Numbered from the stretch's first letter, positions 36,144 through 46,645 are shown. The stretch: 64,000 bases of DNA from Pseudomonas poae (GCA_004000515.1 CP034537.1:4416001-4480000), one strand, 5' to 3'. The notes: a model not told the origin generated them from the sequence alone. Translations and numbers: made by a program.

Positions 36144-37357
36144 TCACCCCTTGGTCAGATCAACCAACGGCGTCTGCCGCACCTCAGTCTCCCGACCATC
36201 CTGAATCTCGCTCACTTGCTTCAAGGCCTTATCCACCGCCGCCTTATCTGCCAACAAGCTGTAGCTGATGCGGAACTGCTTGTGGTCCTTGGGCCCAATT
36301 GTCGGTACCAGGTTCAGTGGCCGCTGATAACGTCGGTTGTAGGAAAAACTTGTCCCCGGCTCCAGCCCCGTGACATAGCCCTGGCCTTCGGTATCGGTGT
36401 TTTTCCACAAGGAAAACACGGGCAGTGTCTGGGTATTGAAGCCGACCGAAACGCCCAGGTTGCCGGCCTTGTTATGCAAAACGGTCAACGTATCGCCCTT
36501 GGCATCGGCATACGGCACCACGTTGTAAACCGTTTCGTCGTAGTCCTTGGTCGGCGCACGATAGGTTTGCCAGTCGGGCAGATCGACCTTGGCCTTGTCG
36601 TTGAACGGCGACACCTGTTTCACCGGCGCGGCGAAACGAGCGCCCTGTTCCAGGAACGGGGTGCTGAAGTTGCTGTGATACAGCGCCTGGTATTCCTTCG
36701 GATAGTCGCCGTTGTTGGTCAGCGTGTCGTTGAGGGCGAACACGACGCTGCCGGGTTCGGTGACCAGTTCGGTCGCGACCGAGAAGTCGACCTTTTGAAC
36801 GCCTGCTCTTTAAGTTCGCCGCGCAGAGTGATCGCGTACGGTGGTTTTTCATCGATATGCAGGGTGACTTTGTTCGCAGGAATGTTGGCGGCCCGACCGT
36901 GCAGGGTCAGCAGTTCGCCGTTGTCGACGCCGGGATGGCCAACCCATTCGTATCCGCAGCGGGTGACTAGCTCATTGAAACCTTCCAACCAGCCCAGACC
37001 ACCGCGGCCATTGAGTTCGATGAAGGATGGATTGACCACTTCCTTGACCGGGGAATCCCAGCCCATGCGCACATTGCCGACCGAGGCCTGCAGGACGTTC
37101 ATTCCGCGAGTCGGCACTACCGAGAGTTTCATCGTGCCGTTATCAATATCGACGATGCTCACACCCTCCTGCCGACCGCCGTGCAAGGTGCGCAGGGTAA
37201 CGCTGAAGGGTTTGTCGGTTTTGATTCCGAGTTGCTGACTGGTGACCTGCCAGCTCTGGGCGGCTTTGTCGGTGTCGAGCAGAACGTAATCCCAGGCCAT
37301 GGCGTGGGAAGCAGCGGACAGTGCGCTGAGGGCAACGAACAGTTTGAGCGGGGTCAT
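36144..37357 (-). CDS. DUF4432-family aldose 1-epimerase-like protein, exported (frameshifted)
   Basis: About 404 residues after correction. A signal peptide (MTPLKLFVALSALSAASHAM) is followed by a galactose-mutarotase-like beta-sandwich: VVPTRGMNVLQASVGNVRMG, WLEGFNELVTRCGYEWVGHP and LYHSNFSTPFLEQGARF (His-containing). One base is missing in T4 36793-36796; restored it reads EQAFKKVDFSVATELVTEPG. The periplasmic location is unusual for an epimerase. Sugar substrate unknown. Stand-alone. Confidence 0.84.
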
Positions 37358-37511
37358 GACGGCAGCCTTTCTTGGAGTTGTGCCATTTTTATAAACCGGC
37401 TGAAACGTTTCATCAAGCTAAAAATCGACCCGATCCCGGCGAGGTAGGCAGCGGGCAGCGAGCGCAGGACAAACGCTGATAGCCGATTGCTGCCATTGAA
37501 AACCACACCCC

Positions 37512-38114
37512 TCAAACCACTCCCGAATACTTAACAGCTGCCGCCGCCCTCGACGGCACATCCAACGCGCGCAACAGCGACGACACATGAATCCGCACCG
37601 TAAATGGCGAGATATCCAGGGCCTTTGCAATCTCTTTGTTCGTCTTGCCCTGGGCAATCAACCGCAACACATCCTGCTGCCGCGCGGTCAGTGTGTGGGT
37701 ATCCAGCGGCAACAGGCCCGACGGGGCGAACTTGACCAGCACCTCACCGTCGCGGATGGCCAGCAGCGCCTGGCCAATCTCATCGGGCGCGATGTTTTTG
37801 CCGATAAAGCCGTCGGCTCCCAAAGCCATCACGTGCTCGATCACCGCCGGGTCGTCCACCATCGACACTACGATCAAGGTGGTGCGCCGTAGTTGCTGAC
37901 GCAGTTCGGCCAATTGGCTCATGCACGTCAGGCCGGGAAAGCGCAGGTCGAGGATCAACGTGTCGACTTCGCCGGCGTCCTGGATCAGCGCTCGCACCGT
38001 GTCCAGGTCGCCGGCCTCGTGTACCACGGCCTCGGGCAGCAGGCGTTGCACGGTGCGCAGCATGCCCTCGCGAAACATTGGGTGGTCGTCGGCAATGATG
38101 ATGCAGCCGGTCAT
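37512..38114 (-). CDS. LuxR/NarL-family response regulator
   Basis: 200 residues, intact. Receiver domain: IIIADDHPMFREGML (acidic pair), LILDLRFPGL (phosphoacceptor Asp), GADGFIGK (Lys). The C-terminal DNA-binding domain is LTARQQDVLRLIAQGKTNKE, then IAKALDISPFTVRIHVSSLL. It is divergent from the hybrid histidine kinase gene, 114 bases away, and probably forms its cognate two-component pair. Confidence 0.92.
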   Translation of the reverse strand: MTGCIIIADDHPMFREGMLRTVQRLLPEAVVHEAGDLDTVRALIQDAGEVDTLILDLRFPGLTCMSQLAELRQQLRRTTLIVVSMVDDPAVIEHVMALGADGFIGKNIAPDEIGQALLAIRDGEVLVKFAPSGLLPLDTHTLTARQQDVLRLIAQGKTNKEIAKALDISPFTVRIHVSSLLRALDVPSRAAAAVKYSGVV

Positions 38115-38228
38115 TGGGGGCTCCTTCCTGGGGCAGTGCTGTGCGGTGTCATGCTACCTTAACACCCCATCCAAGGCCTGCCTTGGATGCATGACGCAGA
38201 CGAGGGCTGCCGCACAAGGACGTAACCC

Positions 38229-39841
38229 ATGAGTATTGAGACCAACTCCGAACTCGACCAGGCCAACCTGCGCATCGTGGTGGCCGGTATTGCGATTGTC
38301 TATATCAGCGTTTTGGGCTTTTTGCCGGGGCAATCGCTGGACACTTATCTGCCGGTGATTCTTTACATCGCACTGTTCCTGATGGTCTCGATTGCTTTTC
38401 GTCAAGTGATCGCCCGTTGGCCTGGGCATTATCCGGCGCGACGCATCTTCGGCATGATCCACGACTACACCGGCACTTCGTTCGGCATGGTGGTGGGGGT
38501 GAAGCGGCGCTGCCGTTGTATGCGGTGATGGTGTGGGTCAACCTGGGCAACGGCATGCGCTATGGCTCACGCTACCTGGCGATTGCCACGGCGTTGGCGC
38601 TGTTGGCGCTACTGACCGTGTATCAACTCACGCCGATTTGGCAGGCGCAGCCGTTCATGGTGCTGATGCTGATGATCACCAGCACGGTGATCCCGGTGTA
38701 CGCGCATATCTTGCTGGAGCGCACGCGCAAGGCGTCCGAAGAAGCCATCGCCGCCAACCTGGAGAAATCCCGTTTCCTCGCCCAGGCCAGCCACGACCTG
38801 CGCCAGCCCATCCATTCCATTGGCCTGTTTACCGCGTGCCTGCGCGAAGCTCGCCTTGGCGATGAAGAGCGGCGCCTGGTGGATAACATAGACCGTTCGC
38901 TGCTCAACGTGTCGCAGCTGTTCCGTTCGATTCTCGATCTCTACACCCTCGACAACGGCCGCCTGTTGCCCAAGTACCAAGCGGTAAACCTGGGCGAATT
39001 CCTTGCCGACCTGGTGCGCCAGAACGCCGAAGCCGCCCGTTGGGCCGGGGTGGAATTGCGCTTGCGGCCTTGTGCCCACTGGGTCTTGGTAGACCCCGCG
39101 CTGTTGGCGACCATGGTGCAAAACGTGCTGTCCAACTGCTTCAAGTACGGCGCGCAGCGGCCGGTGTTGATTGGTGTGCGAATTCGCGACGGCGGGCTGG
39201 CCGTGGAGATTCATGATCAGGGACGGGGGATCGCCGAGGAGCATCTGTCAAAGGTCTTTGAAGAGTTCTATCGCGTACGCCACCTGCGGGACAAGGACGT
39301 CGAAGGCGTGGGCCTGGGGCTGTCTATCGTCAAGCGCCTGGGGCAACTGATGGGGGTGCACGTGAGCCTGCGTTCACGGGTGGGCCATGGCACTTCGGTG
39401 AGCCTGCATGGCTTGACCCTGGCCGCTGCGCCGCGCCAAACGGCACCGCGTGATGAAGCACGCCAGGCTGGGTTGCTCACTGGGTTGAAGGTGTGCCTGG
39501 TGGAAGATGATCACAACGTACTGCTCGCCACCCAGGCGCTGCTGGAGCGCTGGGGTTGCGAGGTGCAGGCGGAGTCGTCAGGGCGTGACCTGGTGAGCGA
39601 TTGCGACATCATCGTCGCCGACTACGACTTGGGCAACCACGCCACCGGTATCGAATGCATCGACGCGCTGCGTGAGCAGCGTGGTTGGGCGGTTCCGGCG
39701 CTGATCCTCACCGGACACGACGTGGAAAAGATCCAGGCCGCCTTGCACGACCGTCAGATCGCCATCTTGTCCAAGCCGGTGCGCCCCGCAGAACTGCGCG
39801 GCACACTGCGCGACTTGAGCCAGGAAAAGCTTACTGGGTAA
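38229..39841 (+). CDS. Hybrid sensor histidine kinase/receiver (frameshifted)
   Basis: About 537 residues after correction. Five or six N-terminal membrane segments (IVVAGIAIVYISVLGFLPG ...) form an integral sensor. The H-box is LAQASHDLRQPIHSIGLFT, the ATPase domain has NVLSNCFKYG, DQGRGIAEEHLSKVFEEFYR and VEGVGLGLSIVKRLGQ, and a C-terminal receiver has CLVEDDHNVLLATQ and DIIVADYDLG. One G is lost in 38495-38499 (restored: MVVGGEAALPLYAVMVWVNL). AAGGA precedes the ATG. It is divergent from the LuxR-type regulator. The stop overlaps the convergent lipoprotein gene by 11 bases. Confidence 0.9.
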
Positions 39842-40166
39842 ACGGCTGCAGCCCGTTGCCCTTAGCGCCCTTGGGTTGGCAGTAGGCCGCAGGTTTCATC
39901 AGGCCGAAGCTGGCGATTGCGAAGGCACCGCCGCTGGCACCGCTGGGCACGGAGCAGTTGTATTCGCCGGAGGCGGCGCTGGCGATGTAGTAGGTGGTCA
40001 TGGAGTCGCTGCGCACGTTGGAGATGCGTTTTACCGGCTCGCCCAGGTTGGTTTCTGACAGCGTCTTGAGGTGGTCTTCGCTGGGTTTGATATTGCTGCA
40101 GCCGGCCACGCCGATGATCAAGGCGCCCAACAGGGTGAGACGGGTAACAGGGGAGTGCAGTTTCAT
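39831..40166 (-). CDS. Small lipoprotein of unknown function
   Basis: 111 residues, intact. MKLHSPVTRLTLLGALIIGV-AGC carries a lipobox (GVAGC), and the residue after Cys is Ser, so the outer membrane is the expected place. The mature part (EPVKRISNVRSDSMTTYYIA; YNCSVPSGASGGAFAIASFG) has two further cysteines. Family not recognised. Convergent with the hybrid kinase. Confidence 0.75.
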   Translation of the reverse strand: MKLHSPVTRLTLLGALIIGVAGCSNIKPSEDHLKTLSETNLGEPVKRISNVRSDSMTTYYIASAASGEYNCSVPSGASGGAFAIASFGLMKPAAYCQPKGAKGNGLQPFTQ

Positions 40167-40412
40167 GGTGCTTCTTCCTTGGGGGTTGTTATGGTTTTCC
40201 GACGCACAACGTGTCCGCGCGCAGTGAGTGCGCGGTGCTGGTGGGGGCGTTGGAAGTGCCGAGAATATAGCGCCGCAGCGTAGAGGGGTCGATTAGCACA
40301 GGTGTGCTAGTGGCACATTGGGGTCATTGCAGTGAGCGAGATTGTCGCATCGCTCTAACCCCGTATCGCATTCACCCGTAAGGGCAATAAAAACCCATGA
40401 AAAGGACTTTCA

Positions 40413-40880
40413 ATGCTCCACATCAAACGCGCAACACCGCACGACGCCATAGCTGCTTTTGACATACGCCGCCAAGCCATTCGCAGCCAATGCATCGGTG
40501 CCTATACGACCGAGCAAATGGCGTTATGGACGCGTGGTAAGGCCGAGGACGGCTACGACGCACTCATGGACAAACCGTTTTACCTGGGCTGGGTAAACGA
40601 CGAACCCGTCGCCACCGGCATGCTCGACCTCGACAACAACGAAGTCGGCGCGTTGTTTGTATTGCCCGGCTTCACCGGGCGTGGGTATGGCAAGGCGATG
40701 CTCGATCACTTGGAAAACGTTGCGCGGGAACTGGCGATTGAAGAGGTGGTGTTGGATGCGACGTTGAATGCTGCGAGTTTCTATCGCAGGCACGGATATA
40801 CGGGGGATGAACAGGCGGTTTATCACTCGCCCTCGGGATTGCAGCTGGCGTGTATCCCGATGACAAAGCGGATTTCCTGA
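40413..40880 (+). CDS. GNAT N-acetyltransferase
   Basis: 155 residues, intact. MLHIKRATPHDAIAAFDIRR at the start; motif A is VLPGFTGRGYGKAMLDHLEN, and the last strand VVLDATLNAASFYRRHGY. AAGGA sits 7 bases ahead of the ATG. No linked gene; substrate unknown. Confidence 0.9.
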   Translation: MLHIKRATPHDAIAAFDIRRQAIRSQCIGAYTTEQMALWTRGKAEDGYDALMDKPFYLGWVNDEPVATGMLDLDNNEVGALFVLPGFTGRGYGKAMLDHLENVARELAIEEVVLDATLNAASFYRRHGYTGDEQAVYHSPSGLQLACIPMTKRIS

Positions 40881-41068
40881 CGCGTTGATCCAACAGCAAT
40901 GGCTCGGCCGTACTGTCGGGTTATCTTCCACAACCTAGCGCTCACGGAGGTTGCAGTGCCGGTAGTCTTAGCGCACCTGTATCCCACAAAACTGCGCAAT
41001 CTGTGTCTATCGCGCGGGATATCAGGTGGATAGCCTCACACCCCCACCTACTAGCCTGCGAGCCACGC

Positions 41069-41398
41069 ATGGACCTCACCGCTGTCCCCTTCGGCACCAC
41101 TGATTGGTCCGCTGTCGAACCTGTCGTTCACCCAGGCATCACGGGCAATGCGTTGTGGCGCACTTGCCACTTTGGCACCACCCGCGTGCGAGTGGTGGAA
41201 TACACCCCAGGCTACCTGGCGGATCACTGGTGCTGGCGCGGGCATATCCTGCTGTGTCTTGACGGCGAGTTGCACACGGAGCTGGAGGACGGCCGCCAGT
41301 TCACGCTGACGGCAGGCATGAGTTATCAGGTGGGCAATGAGATGGAAGGGCATCGCTCATCCACGGCAGTCGGAGCAAAGCTCTTTATCGTCGACTGA
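41069..41398 (+). CDS. DHCW-motif cupin-fold protein
   Basis: 109 residues, intact single-domain cupin. The motif YLADHWCWRGHILLCLDGEL gives the family its name, followed by FTLTAGMSYQVGNEMEGHRS. The start at 41069 (MDLTAVPFGTTDW) matches the family length; the frame extends upstream but is not conserved-looking. A metal-binding role is plausible, function not established. Repeat DNA follows. Confidence 0.85.
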   Translation: MDLTAVPFGTTDWSAVEPVVHPGITGNALWRTCHFGTTRVRVVEYTPGYLADHWCWRGHILLCLDGELHTELEDGRQFTLTAGMSYQVGNEMEGHRSSTAVGAKLFIVD

Positions 41399-41401
41399 CT
41401 T

Positions 41402-41532
41402 GTAGTGAGCGGGCTTGCCCCGCGCTGGGCGCAGCCGCCCTAATCGGGCCGCCGCGGTGTGTTTCAGAAAGACCGAGTTGCCTAGATTTAGGGCGGCTTC
41501 GCCCCCAGCGCGGGGCAAGCCCGCTCACTACA
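41402..41532. repeat. GTGAGCGGGCTTG-type inverted repeat
   Basis: Arms GTAGTGAGCGGGCTTGCCCC and complement (ending CCGCTCACTAC), with the inner GCGCTGGGCG... pairing and about 40 bases of loop. Same family as 30611-30741. It touches the stop codons of the convergent cupin and PCuAC genes and so forms their shared end. Confidence 0.88.
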
Positions 41533-42000
41533 TCAATGCATTTTGCTGTGGTCCATGCCGTTGAGGGCGCGGGCTGGGGCTTTGACTTCAATCGACTGTT
41601 TTTCGCCCTTGGCGTTTTCCACGGTGAGGGTCAGCGGCACCTGGTCGCCTTCCTTGATCTGGCCGGTCAGGCCCATCAGCATCACGTGGTAGCCGTTGGG
41701 GTCGAGGGTCACGGCCTTGCCGGCGGGCAGGGCGACCGAGTCCACCGGGCCCATGCGCATCACGTCGTCCTTCATGCTCATTTCATGGATTTGCACGTCC
41801 TTGGCCACGGGCGACGCCACGCTGAGCAGTTTGCTGTCGCTGTCGGCGGTGACGGTCATGAACGCACCGCTGGACGGCTGGCCCGGCACGGTGGCGCGAA
41901 CCCACGCATCGCTGACGAGCACCTGGGCGCTGGCGTGTGCGGCGAGGCCGAGCAGGGCTAGGCCGAAGGTGAGACGCTTGAGGTGTTGAACGGCAGTCAT
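41533..42000 (-). CDS. Periplasmic copper chaperone PCu(A)C
   Basis: 155 residues, intact. Signal peptide (RLTFGLALLGLAAHASA-QVL), then the copper site: His and Mets in VQIHEMSMKDDVMRM and GYHVMLMGL, i.e. the H(M)x10Mx21HxM pattern. The family loads Cu(I) onto cytochrome oxidase CuA together with Sco. Its start overlaps the Sco stop by one base (TAATG), so they are cotranslated. Confidence 0.93.
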   Translation of the reverse strand: MTAVQHLKRLTFGLALLGLAAHASAQVLVSDAWVRATVPGQPSSGAFMTVTADSDSKLLSVASPVAKDVQIHEMSMKDDVMRMGPVDSVALPAGKAVTLDPNGYHVMLMGLTGQIKEGDQVPLTLTVENAKGEKQSIEVKAPARALNGMDHSKMH

Positions 42001-42605
42001 TAGCAGACCTCCATGACGGTGAGCAGGTCTTCTGCGCACTCTTTAGCGGTAAGGGATGCCTGCAGGCCCAGGCGCAGGTTGCCACGGGTGTCGAATACGA
42101 AGCTGGTGGCCGTGTGGGACAGGGTGTAGGTGTCGCCGGCGGGGATCTTTTCATAAAAGATCCCGAACTCCTTGGCGGCCACGGCGATTTCTTCCGGGGT
42201 GCCGTACAGCGCCTGGAAGCTGGGGTCGAAGGCCTTGACGTACTTGTCGAGGATTTCCGGCGTGTCGCGCTCCGGGTCCAGGGTGATGAAGATCACCTGC
42301 ATGATCTTGCCGTCGCGGCCCATCAGTTTCTTGGCCTGCGCGGCGCGCGCCAGGGTGGTCGGGCACACGGCCGGGCATTGGGTGAAGCCGAAGAACACCA
42401 CCGGCATCAGGCCACGGTAGGAACTGAGGGTGACCGTCTCGCCTTCGGTGTTCTTGAGTTTGAAGGTGCGGCCCATGATCTTGTCGCTCAAGTCCTTGCC
42501 GTACTTGAAGTTCAACCTGGGGCTGTTGTCACAACCGGCCAGCAGGCCCAGACCCAACAGGCTCATGCCGGTCAGGACCTTGCGGCGGGTGAATAACGTA
42601 CTCAT
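42000..42605 (-). CDS. SCO-family copper/thiol protein
   Basis: 201 residues, intact. Lipoprotein-type leader (RRKVLTGMSLLGLGLLAGCD), then a thioredoxin fold with FFGFTQCPAVCPTTLARA (CxxxC) and the copper-ligand His in YTLSHTATSFVFD. LDPERDTPEIL is the family loop. Inserts or reduces copper at CuA. Start MSTLFTRRKV at 42605. First gene of the Sco/PCuAC pair. Confidence 0.92.
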   Translation of the reverse strand: MSTLFTRRKVLTGMSLLGLGLLAGCDNSPRLNFKYGKDLSDKIMGRTFKLKNTEGETVTLSSYRGLMPVVFFGFTQCPAVCPTTLARAAQAKKLMGRDGKIMQVIFITLDPERDTPEILDKYVKAFDPSFQALYGTPEEIAVAAKEFGIFYEKIPAGDTYTLSHTATSFVFDTRGNLRLGLQASLTAKECAEDLLTVMEVC

Positions 42606-42784
42606 CAACTGTGCATCCTGTGAAACGCCTGCATTGCGCGAAATCAAACACGCAGGCCTGGAAAGGAGTAACGAGGAGGGCGCAAAGTCTACCAACCCTG
42701 AAGGGCTCGCGTAACGTGCGACGTTCTGCCACAGGGGCGTGCCGTGCTTCATCTCGGTGCACCTCTGGTGGTAGAGTCGCCGCC

Positions 42785-43168
42785 ATGAAAATGAGCCACC
42801 CCGACCGTTCGCTGATCGCCTGGGCCCTGTACTTCTGCGTGCTGATGAACCTGTTTGTCTGTGGTTTGGGGCATGGTCAGATGACGGGACAGGTGCTCAA
42901 TGGCATCGGTGGTGCGTTCTGTTCCGTGGACGGTAAGCAGGCGCCACTTTCCGACAAAGGGTTGGGCAGCCCGTCTTCCAGCAACATCTCGAACTACTTT
43001 GCTTGCCCAGTTTGCAACGCATTGACCGTTGCGTTGGTGTTTTTGGTCGGCCTGGCCTGGCTGCTTGGCCTCGGACAAACTCCACGCCCAGCCCATGAGC
43101 GGCGCAATAAGGCGCCCCCGCGATACTCCTGGCCCTCGGCCAACCCCCGCGCTTCCCCAGCCCTCTGA
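42785..43168 (+). CDS. DUF2946-family protein
   Basis: 127 residues, intact. An N-terminal hydrophobic segment (SLIAWALYFCVLMNLFVCGL) starts the protein; FACPVCNAL and a second membrane helix (TVALVFLVGLAWLLGLGQ) follow. DUF2946 proteins recur next to copper genes. It is divergent from the Sco/PCuAC operon, which supports a copper-linked role, but no biochemical function is established. Confidence 0.83.
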   Translation: MKMSHPDRSLIAWALYFCVLMNLFVCGLGHGQMTGQVLNGIGGAFCSVDGKQAPLSDKGLGSPSSSNISNYFACPVCNALTVALVFLVGLAWLLGLGQTPRPAHERRNKAPPRYSWPSANPRASPAL

Positions 43169-43230
43169 CGTGTGCCCTGGGCCTCCTGCCAACAGGAGGC
43201 GTTCTATCGTCACGACTGTGAGTGCACTTC

Positions 43231-43776
43231 ATGAACCCTGTATTGCCTGCAGGCGCCAGCCGCCTGGTCAGCAAGGCGTCCCGTCGCTTGCGCGCGGAAC
43301 CGTTGCGGCCTGACTACCCCAGCAACTCCCGCTGCTTCGTACACCTGGATGCACGCCTGTTGCCGCATTGGCACAGCCTGTTCGATATCTGCCCGGCGCT
43401 GCTCAAGCTAGACCCACCCGAAGGCCTGAACCTGTTTCGCAGCTTCATGACCTGGGCCTATCGCAACCAGCCGCCGCTGGATTGGACCTACCACCTGAAC
43501 GTCTGCCGCTGGCTGCTGGGCTCGACGTACCGCGCCCATATCGATGACGAACCCATCGAGACCTTCATGGCGGCAGCGGCGGCGCGATGGGTCGACACCG
43601 ATGACAGCCAGGCCCACGGTGTGGTCCTGGCCTGGCAAGGTACACGGGTGTTCGATTGGAAAGGTGTTCTACCCAGCACCCTCGAACACCAGGCACTGCC
43701 ACGTTCGCCATGGGACTTTGCCTGGTGCGCCTTGGGCGCTCGCGGTGAATTCAGCGAGTGGTTGCCGGTGCCTTGA
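43231..43776 (+). CDS. Conserved hypothetical protein
   Basis: 181 residues, intact, rich in Trp and His (LLPHWHSLFDICPALLKL; FMTWAYRNQPPLDWTYHL). No signal peptide or membrane segment. Family not recognised. It follows the DUF2946 gene by about 60 bases, so a link to copper or heme metabolism is possible but unproven. Its 3' end overlaps the convergent NmrA-type gene by 26 bases. Confidence 0.75.
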   Translation: MNPVLPAGASRLVSKASRRLRAEPLRPDYPSNSRCFVHLDARLLPHWHSLFDICPALLKLDPPEGLNLFRSFMTWAYRNQPPLDWTYHLNVCRWLLGSTYRAHIDDEPIETFMAAAAARWVDTDDSQAHGVVLAWQGTRVFDWKGVLPSTLEHQALPRSPWDFAWCALGARGEFSEWLPVP

Positions 43777-44664
43777 GGTGCCCGTCAATCCATGCAGCAA
43801 CGTCCGTCACTGCGATACCTTGCTGAGCGTTGAAAGTCACGGCGGGGTCCCATGCCACGCCGTGGCCCTGAGCGAATACCGCGCGGTATTTTTTGAGGTT
43901 GTCGTTGGGATCTTCTTCCAACGCTGCCAGCAAAGTGGGCACTGACCACGCCTCGCGCTTGAGCTGGATGCCGAGACTGGCGTCGACCGTATCTGCCAGT
44001 TGCCCATAGGTCAGGGTGTCACCGGCAGTGAAGACCACCTGGTTGCTCAAGGCCGGTTCCGCGAACAGGATGCGTGCAGTCAGCCGGCCAATGTCCTCAG
44101 GCGTAGTGACAGTGACGGCTGTGTCCCAGTCGCCCAGGGCATGCACGGTGTTGTTAGGCAAATCGACCACGCCGAACGACGGCTCGAACAGGAAACTGGT
44201 GAACATCCCGGTGGAAATGATCAGCCATTGCGTGCCCTGTTGAGCGCGCAGCAAGTCGCGTACATCCAACTGCTCATCGAACGTATCCTGCGGGCTGCCA
44301 CGGCCGATCACGTCGTAGTCCACACCAAATTGCCACGGCACATAACGTTGCACGCCGCCCTCAATGGCGGCTTGGGCCAGCTTGCGTTGCGTGCCAGGGC
44401 CGGCGGCGAAACCGGTGCAGCAGATCACGCTGGCGAAGGGTGCAAAGATCGCCGCGAGGCTGCTCTGGCTGTCGTTTTGCAGGTCGCCGGGGATCAGCTC
44501 GATGCCCATCTCTTGCAGTTTTTTGCAGTCGCCGAGTGCAGGCTGGCAGGGCGCAGCAGCACGGCGATGCGCGCGTTACGCGGTGCGGCCAACAGGGCCA
44601 GTTCCTGCAGCACGGCCATGCCCAGTTCGCCGGCACCGAGTACCAGAATGGAAGAGGCTGTCAT
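43751..44664 (-). CDS. NmrA/isoflavone-reductase-like NAD(P)-binding protein (frameshifted)
   Basis: About 304 residues after correction. Start MTASSILVLGAGELGMAVLQ gives the Rossmann motif; VICCTGFAAGPGTQRKLAQA, YVPWQFGVDYDVIG and the family C-terminus follow. One base is lost at 44532-44533, between LLRPASLHS and GDCKKLQEMGIELIPGDLQ. Relatives reduce aromatic alcohols or quinones, or sense the NADPH state. Divergent from an HxlR regulator with about 90 bases between, the usual redox/quinone-sensing pair. Confidence 0.86.
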
Positions 44665-44755
44665 GGGGTTCTCCGTCTGTGTTGAAAGTCGTGGCATGCT
44701 TGCAGAATTCATCGCCACGCATAAGAAGGCACACCCGTGATACCGAGAACGCACC

Positions 44756-45151
44756 ATGGATAACGACGAAATCATCCGCCGCTCCCAAGCCGCCTGCGAT
44801 GCCCTCAGCGCGGATGACGATGGCCTCAAACGCGAGGTGCTCACCCACGCAGGAAACCGCTGGTCGTTGGGCATCGTGCACGTGCTCGGCGTGTCCGGTC
44901 GTTTGCGGCACGCCGAGATTGGCCGGCGCATGCAGGGCGTCACCCAGCGCATGTTGACCCGCACGCTGCGCCAGCTGGAACGTGATGGTTTGGTACTGCG
45001 CCATGACTTCCAGGAGGTGCCGCCCAAGGTTGAATACGAGCTGTCGAGCCTTGGCACCGAGTTGCTGGTGCACATGATTCCGCTATGGACCTGGGTCGTG
45101 GAAAAGGGTGATGCGTTTCGCCAGGCGCGCGAACGGTTTGATCACCCGTAA
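44756..45151 (+). CDS. HxlR-family transcriptional regulator
   Basis: 131 residues, intact winged helix. WSLGIVHVLGVSGRLRHAEI, then RMQGVTQRMLTRTLRQLERD and LVLRHDFQEVPPKVEYELSS are the family landmarks. Some relatives sense quinones or reactive electrophiles via a cysteine; a Cys near residue 15 (AACDALSADDD) is present. Probably controls the divergent NmrA-type gene. Confidence 0.91.
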   Translation: MDNDEIIRRSQAACDALSADDDGLKREVLTHAGNRWSLGIVHVLGVSGRLRHAEIGRRMQGVTQRMLTRTLRQLERDGLVLRHDFQEVPPKVEYELSSLGTELLVHMIPLWTWVVEKGDAFRQARERFDHP

Positions 45152-45324
45152 CCCTCGCACTGGATTGTTACGCAATCTGAAAAAGTGATTGACGGTTTAG
45201 ACGGCTGTTTCCGCACAGCCTGACGCTATACCGTGCGCGCACCCGTTGAATACAGCACCTCCCGACTGACAAAGAACAGGGATGGGCTACGACGGGGTTG
45301 CCTCAATTACTTCTCGGAGCCTTC

Positions 45325-46639
45325 ATGAATCACAAGACTTGCCTGGCCCTCGCCGTTTCCTTGGGGGCCGTGCAACACGCTGCTGCATCCGGTTTTATCG
45401 ATGACAGCAAAGCCAGCCTCGACCTGCGCAATTTCTATTACAACCAGGACACCCGCAACGCCAGGGGCGCGTCGGACAAGGAGTGGGGCCAGGCCTTCAT
45501 GTTCAACTACCAGTCCGGGTTCACCGAGGGCACGGTGGGCCTGGGGCTGGACTTGCAGCAACTGTATGGCCTGCGTCTGGATGCCTCGGGGCGTGCAGGC
45601 AAGGCCGGTGAAGACAACACCCCGGCAGCGTCTTCCCGCTGGACGACGGCAAGGCCGTCCACGACTTCAGCAAGACCGGCGTCACCGGCAAGATGCGTAT
45701 TGCCCAGACCCAACTTAAAGTCGGCAACCTGCAGCCCAAGCTGCCGGTGCTGACCACCGAAGACGGCCGCTTGCTGCCGCAGACGTTTCGCGGTTATCAG
45801 GTGGACTCCAAAGACCTCAAGGACTTCAACCTGATCGCCGGTAAACTCGAGCAAGTCGTGGACCGAAATTCCAGCAATGGCCAAGGCCTGTCGATCGCTG
45901 GCGCCAACGACCCGATCAAGGGCAAGTCCAGCAACCAGTTCTACTACGGCGGCGTGGATTACGCAGTCAGCAAGCAACTGCAATTGCAGTACTACTACGC
46001 GAGCCTGGAGAACTTCTACCAGCAGCATTTCCTTGGCATGGTGCATAACTGGCAATTACCCGTAGGGCAGTTCAAGAGTGACCTGCGGTATTTCTACAGC
46101 ACCGCCGACGGTAAGAATTCCAGTGCGTCGGGGCGTAGCGAGGGTTACGTCAGCTCGGGTTACTACGCGCCTGGCGTCAACGCAGGCAAGGTCGACAACC
46201 GCCTGTGGAGTGCGCTGTTTACTTATGCGCTGAGCGGGCATTCGGTCAGCCTCGGTTACCAGAAGACCACCGGCGAAAGTGACTTCCCCATATCAACCAA
46301 GGGCAGGGCCGTTCGCTCTACCTGATCACCAATTCGCAGTCGCTCAAATTCGTGAATGCCGGAGAACAAGCCACCGTCGGCAGCTATGCCTACGACTTTG
46401 CCAGCCTTGGCGTACCGGGCCTGCGCTCCAGCGTGACCTACATTCACGGCAGTCACATCCGCACAGCGGGTCGCGATAACAGTGAATGGGAGCGTGACGT
46501 GCGCGTGGATTATGTGATTCCCACCGGTACCCTGAAGGGCCTGGGGTTCACCTGGCGCAGTGCGGTGCTGCGGGGTAATGACACTGCCGACAAGGACGAG
46601 ACTCGGCTGATCGTCAGCTACAGCATCCCGTTGCTGTAA
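45325..46639 (+). CDS. OprD-family outer-membrane porin (2 frameshifts)
   Basis: About 438 residues after correction. Signal peptide MNHKTCLALAVSLGAVQHAA-ASG, then FIDDSKASLDLRNFYYNQDT and EWGQAFMFNYQSGFTEGTVG. The C-terminus ends LIVSYSIPLL. Bases are lost at C4 45620-45623 (restored: NTPGSVFPLDDGKAVHDFSK) and C4 46286-46289 (restored: FPHINQGQGRSLYLITNSQS). Paralogous to the porin at 9206. A porin for a small organic solute; no transport partner is adjacent. Confidence 0.9.
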
Positions 46640-46645
46640 CGACTA

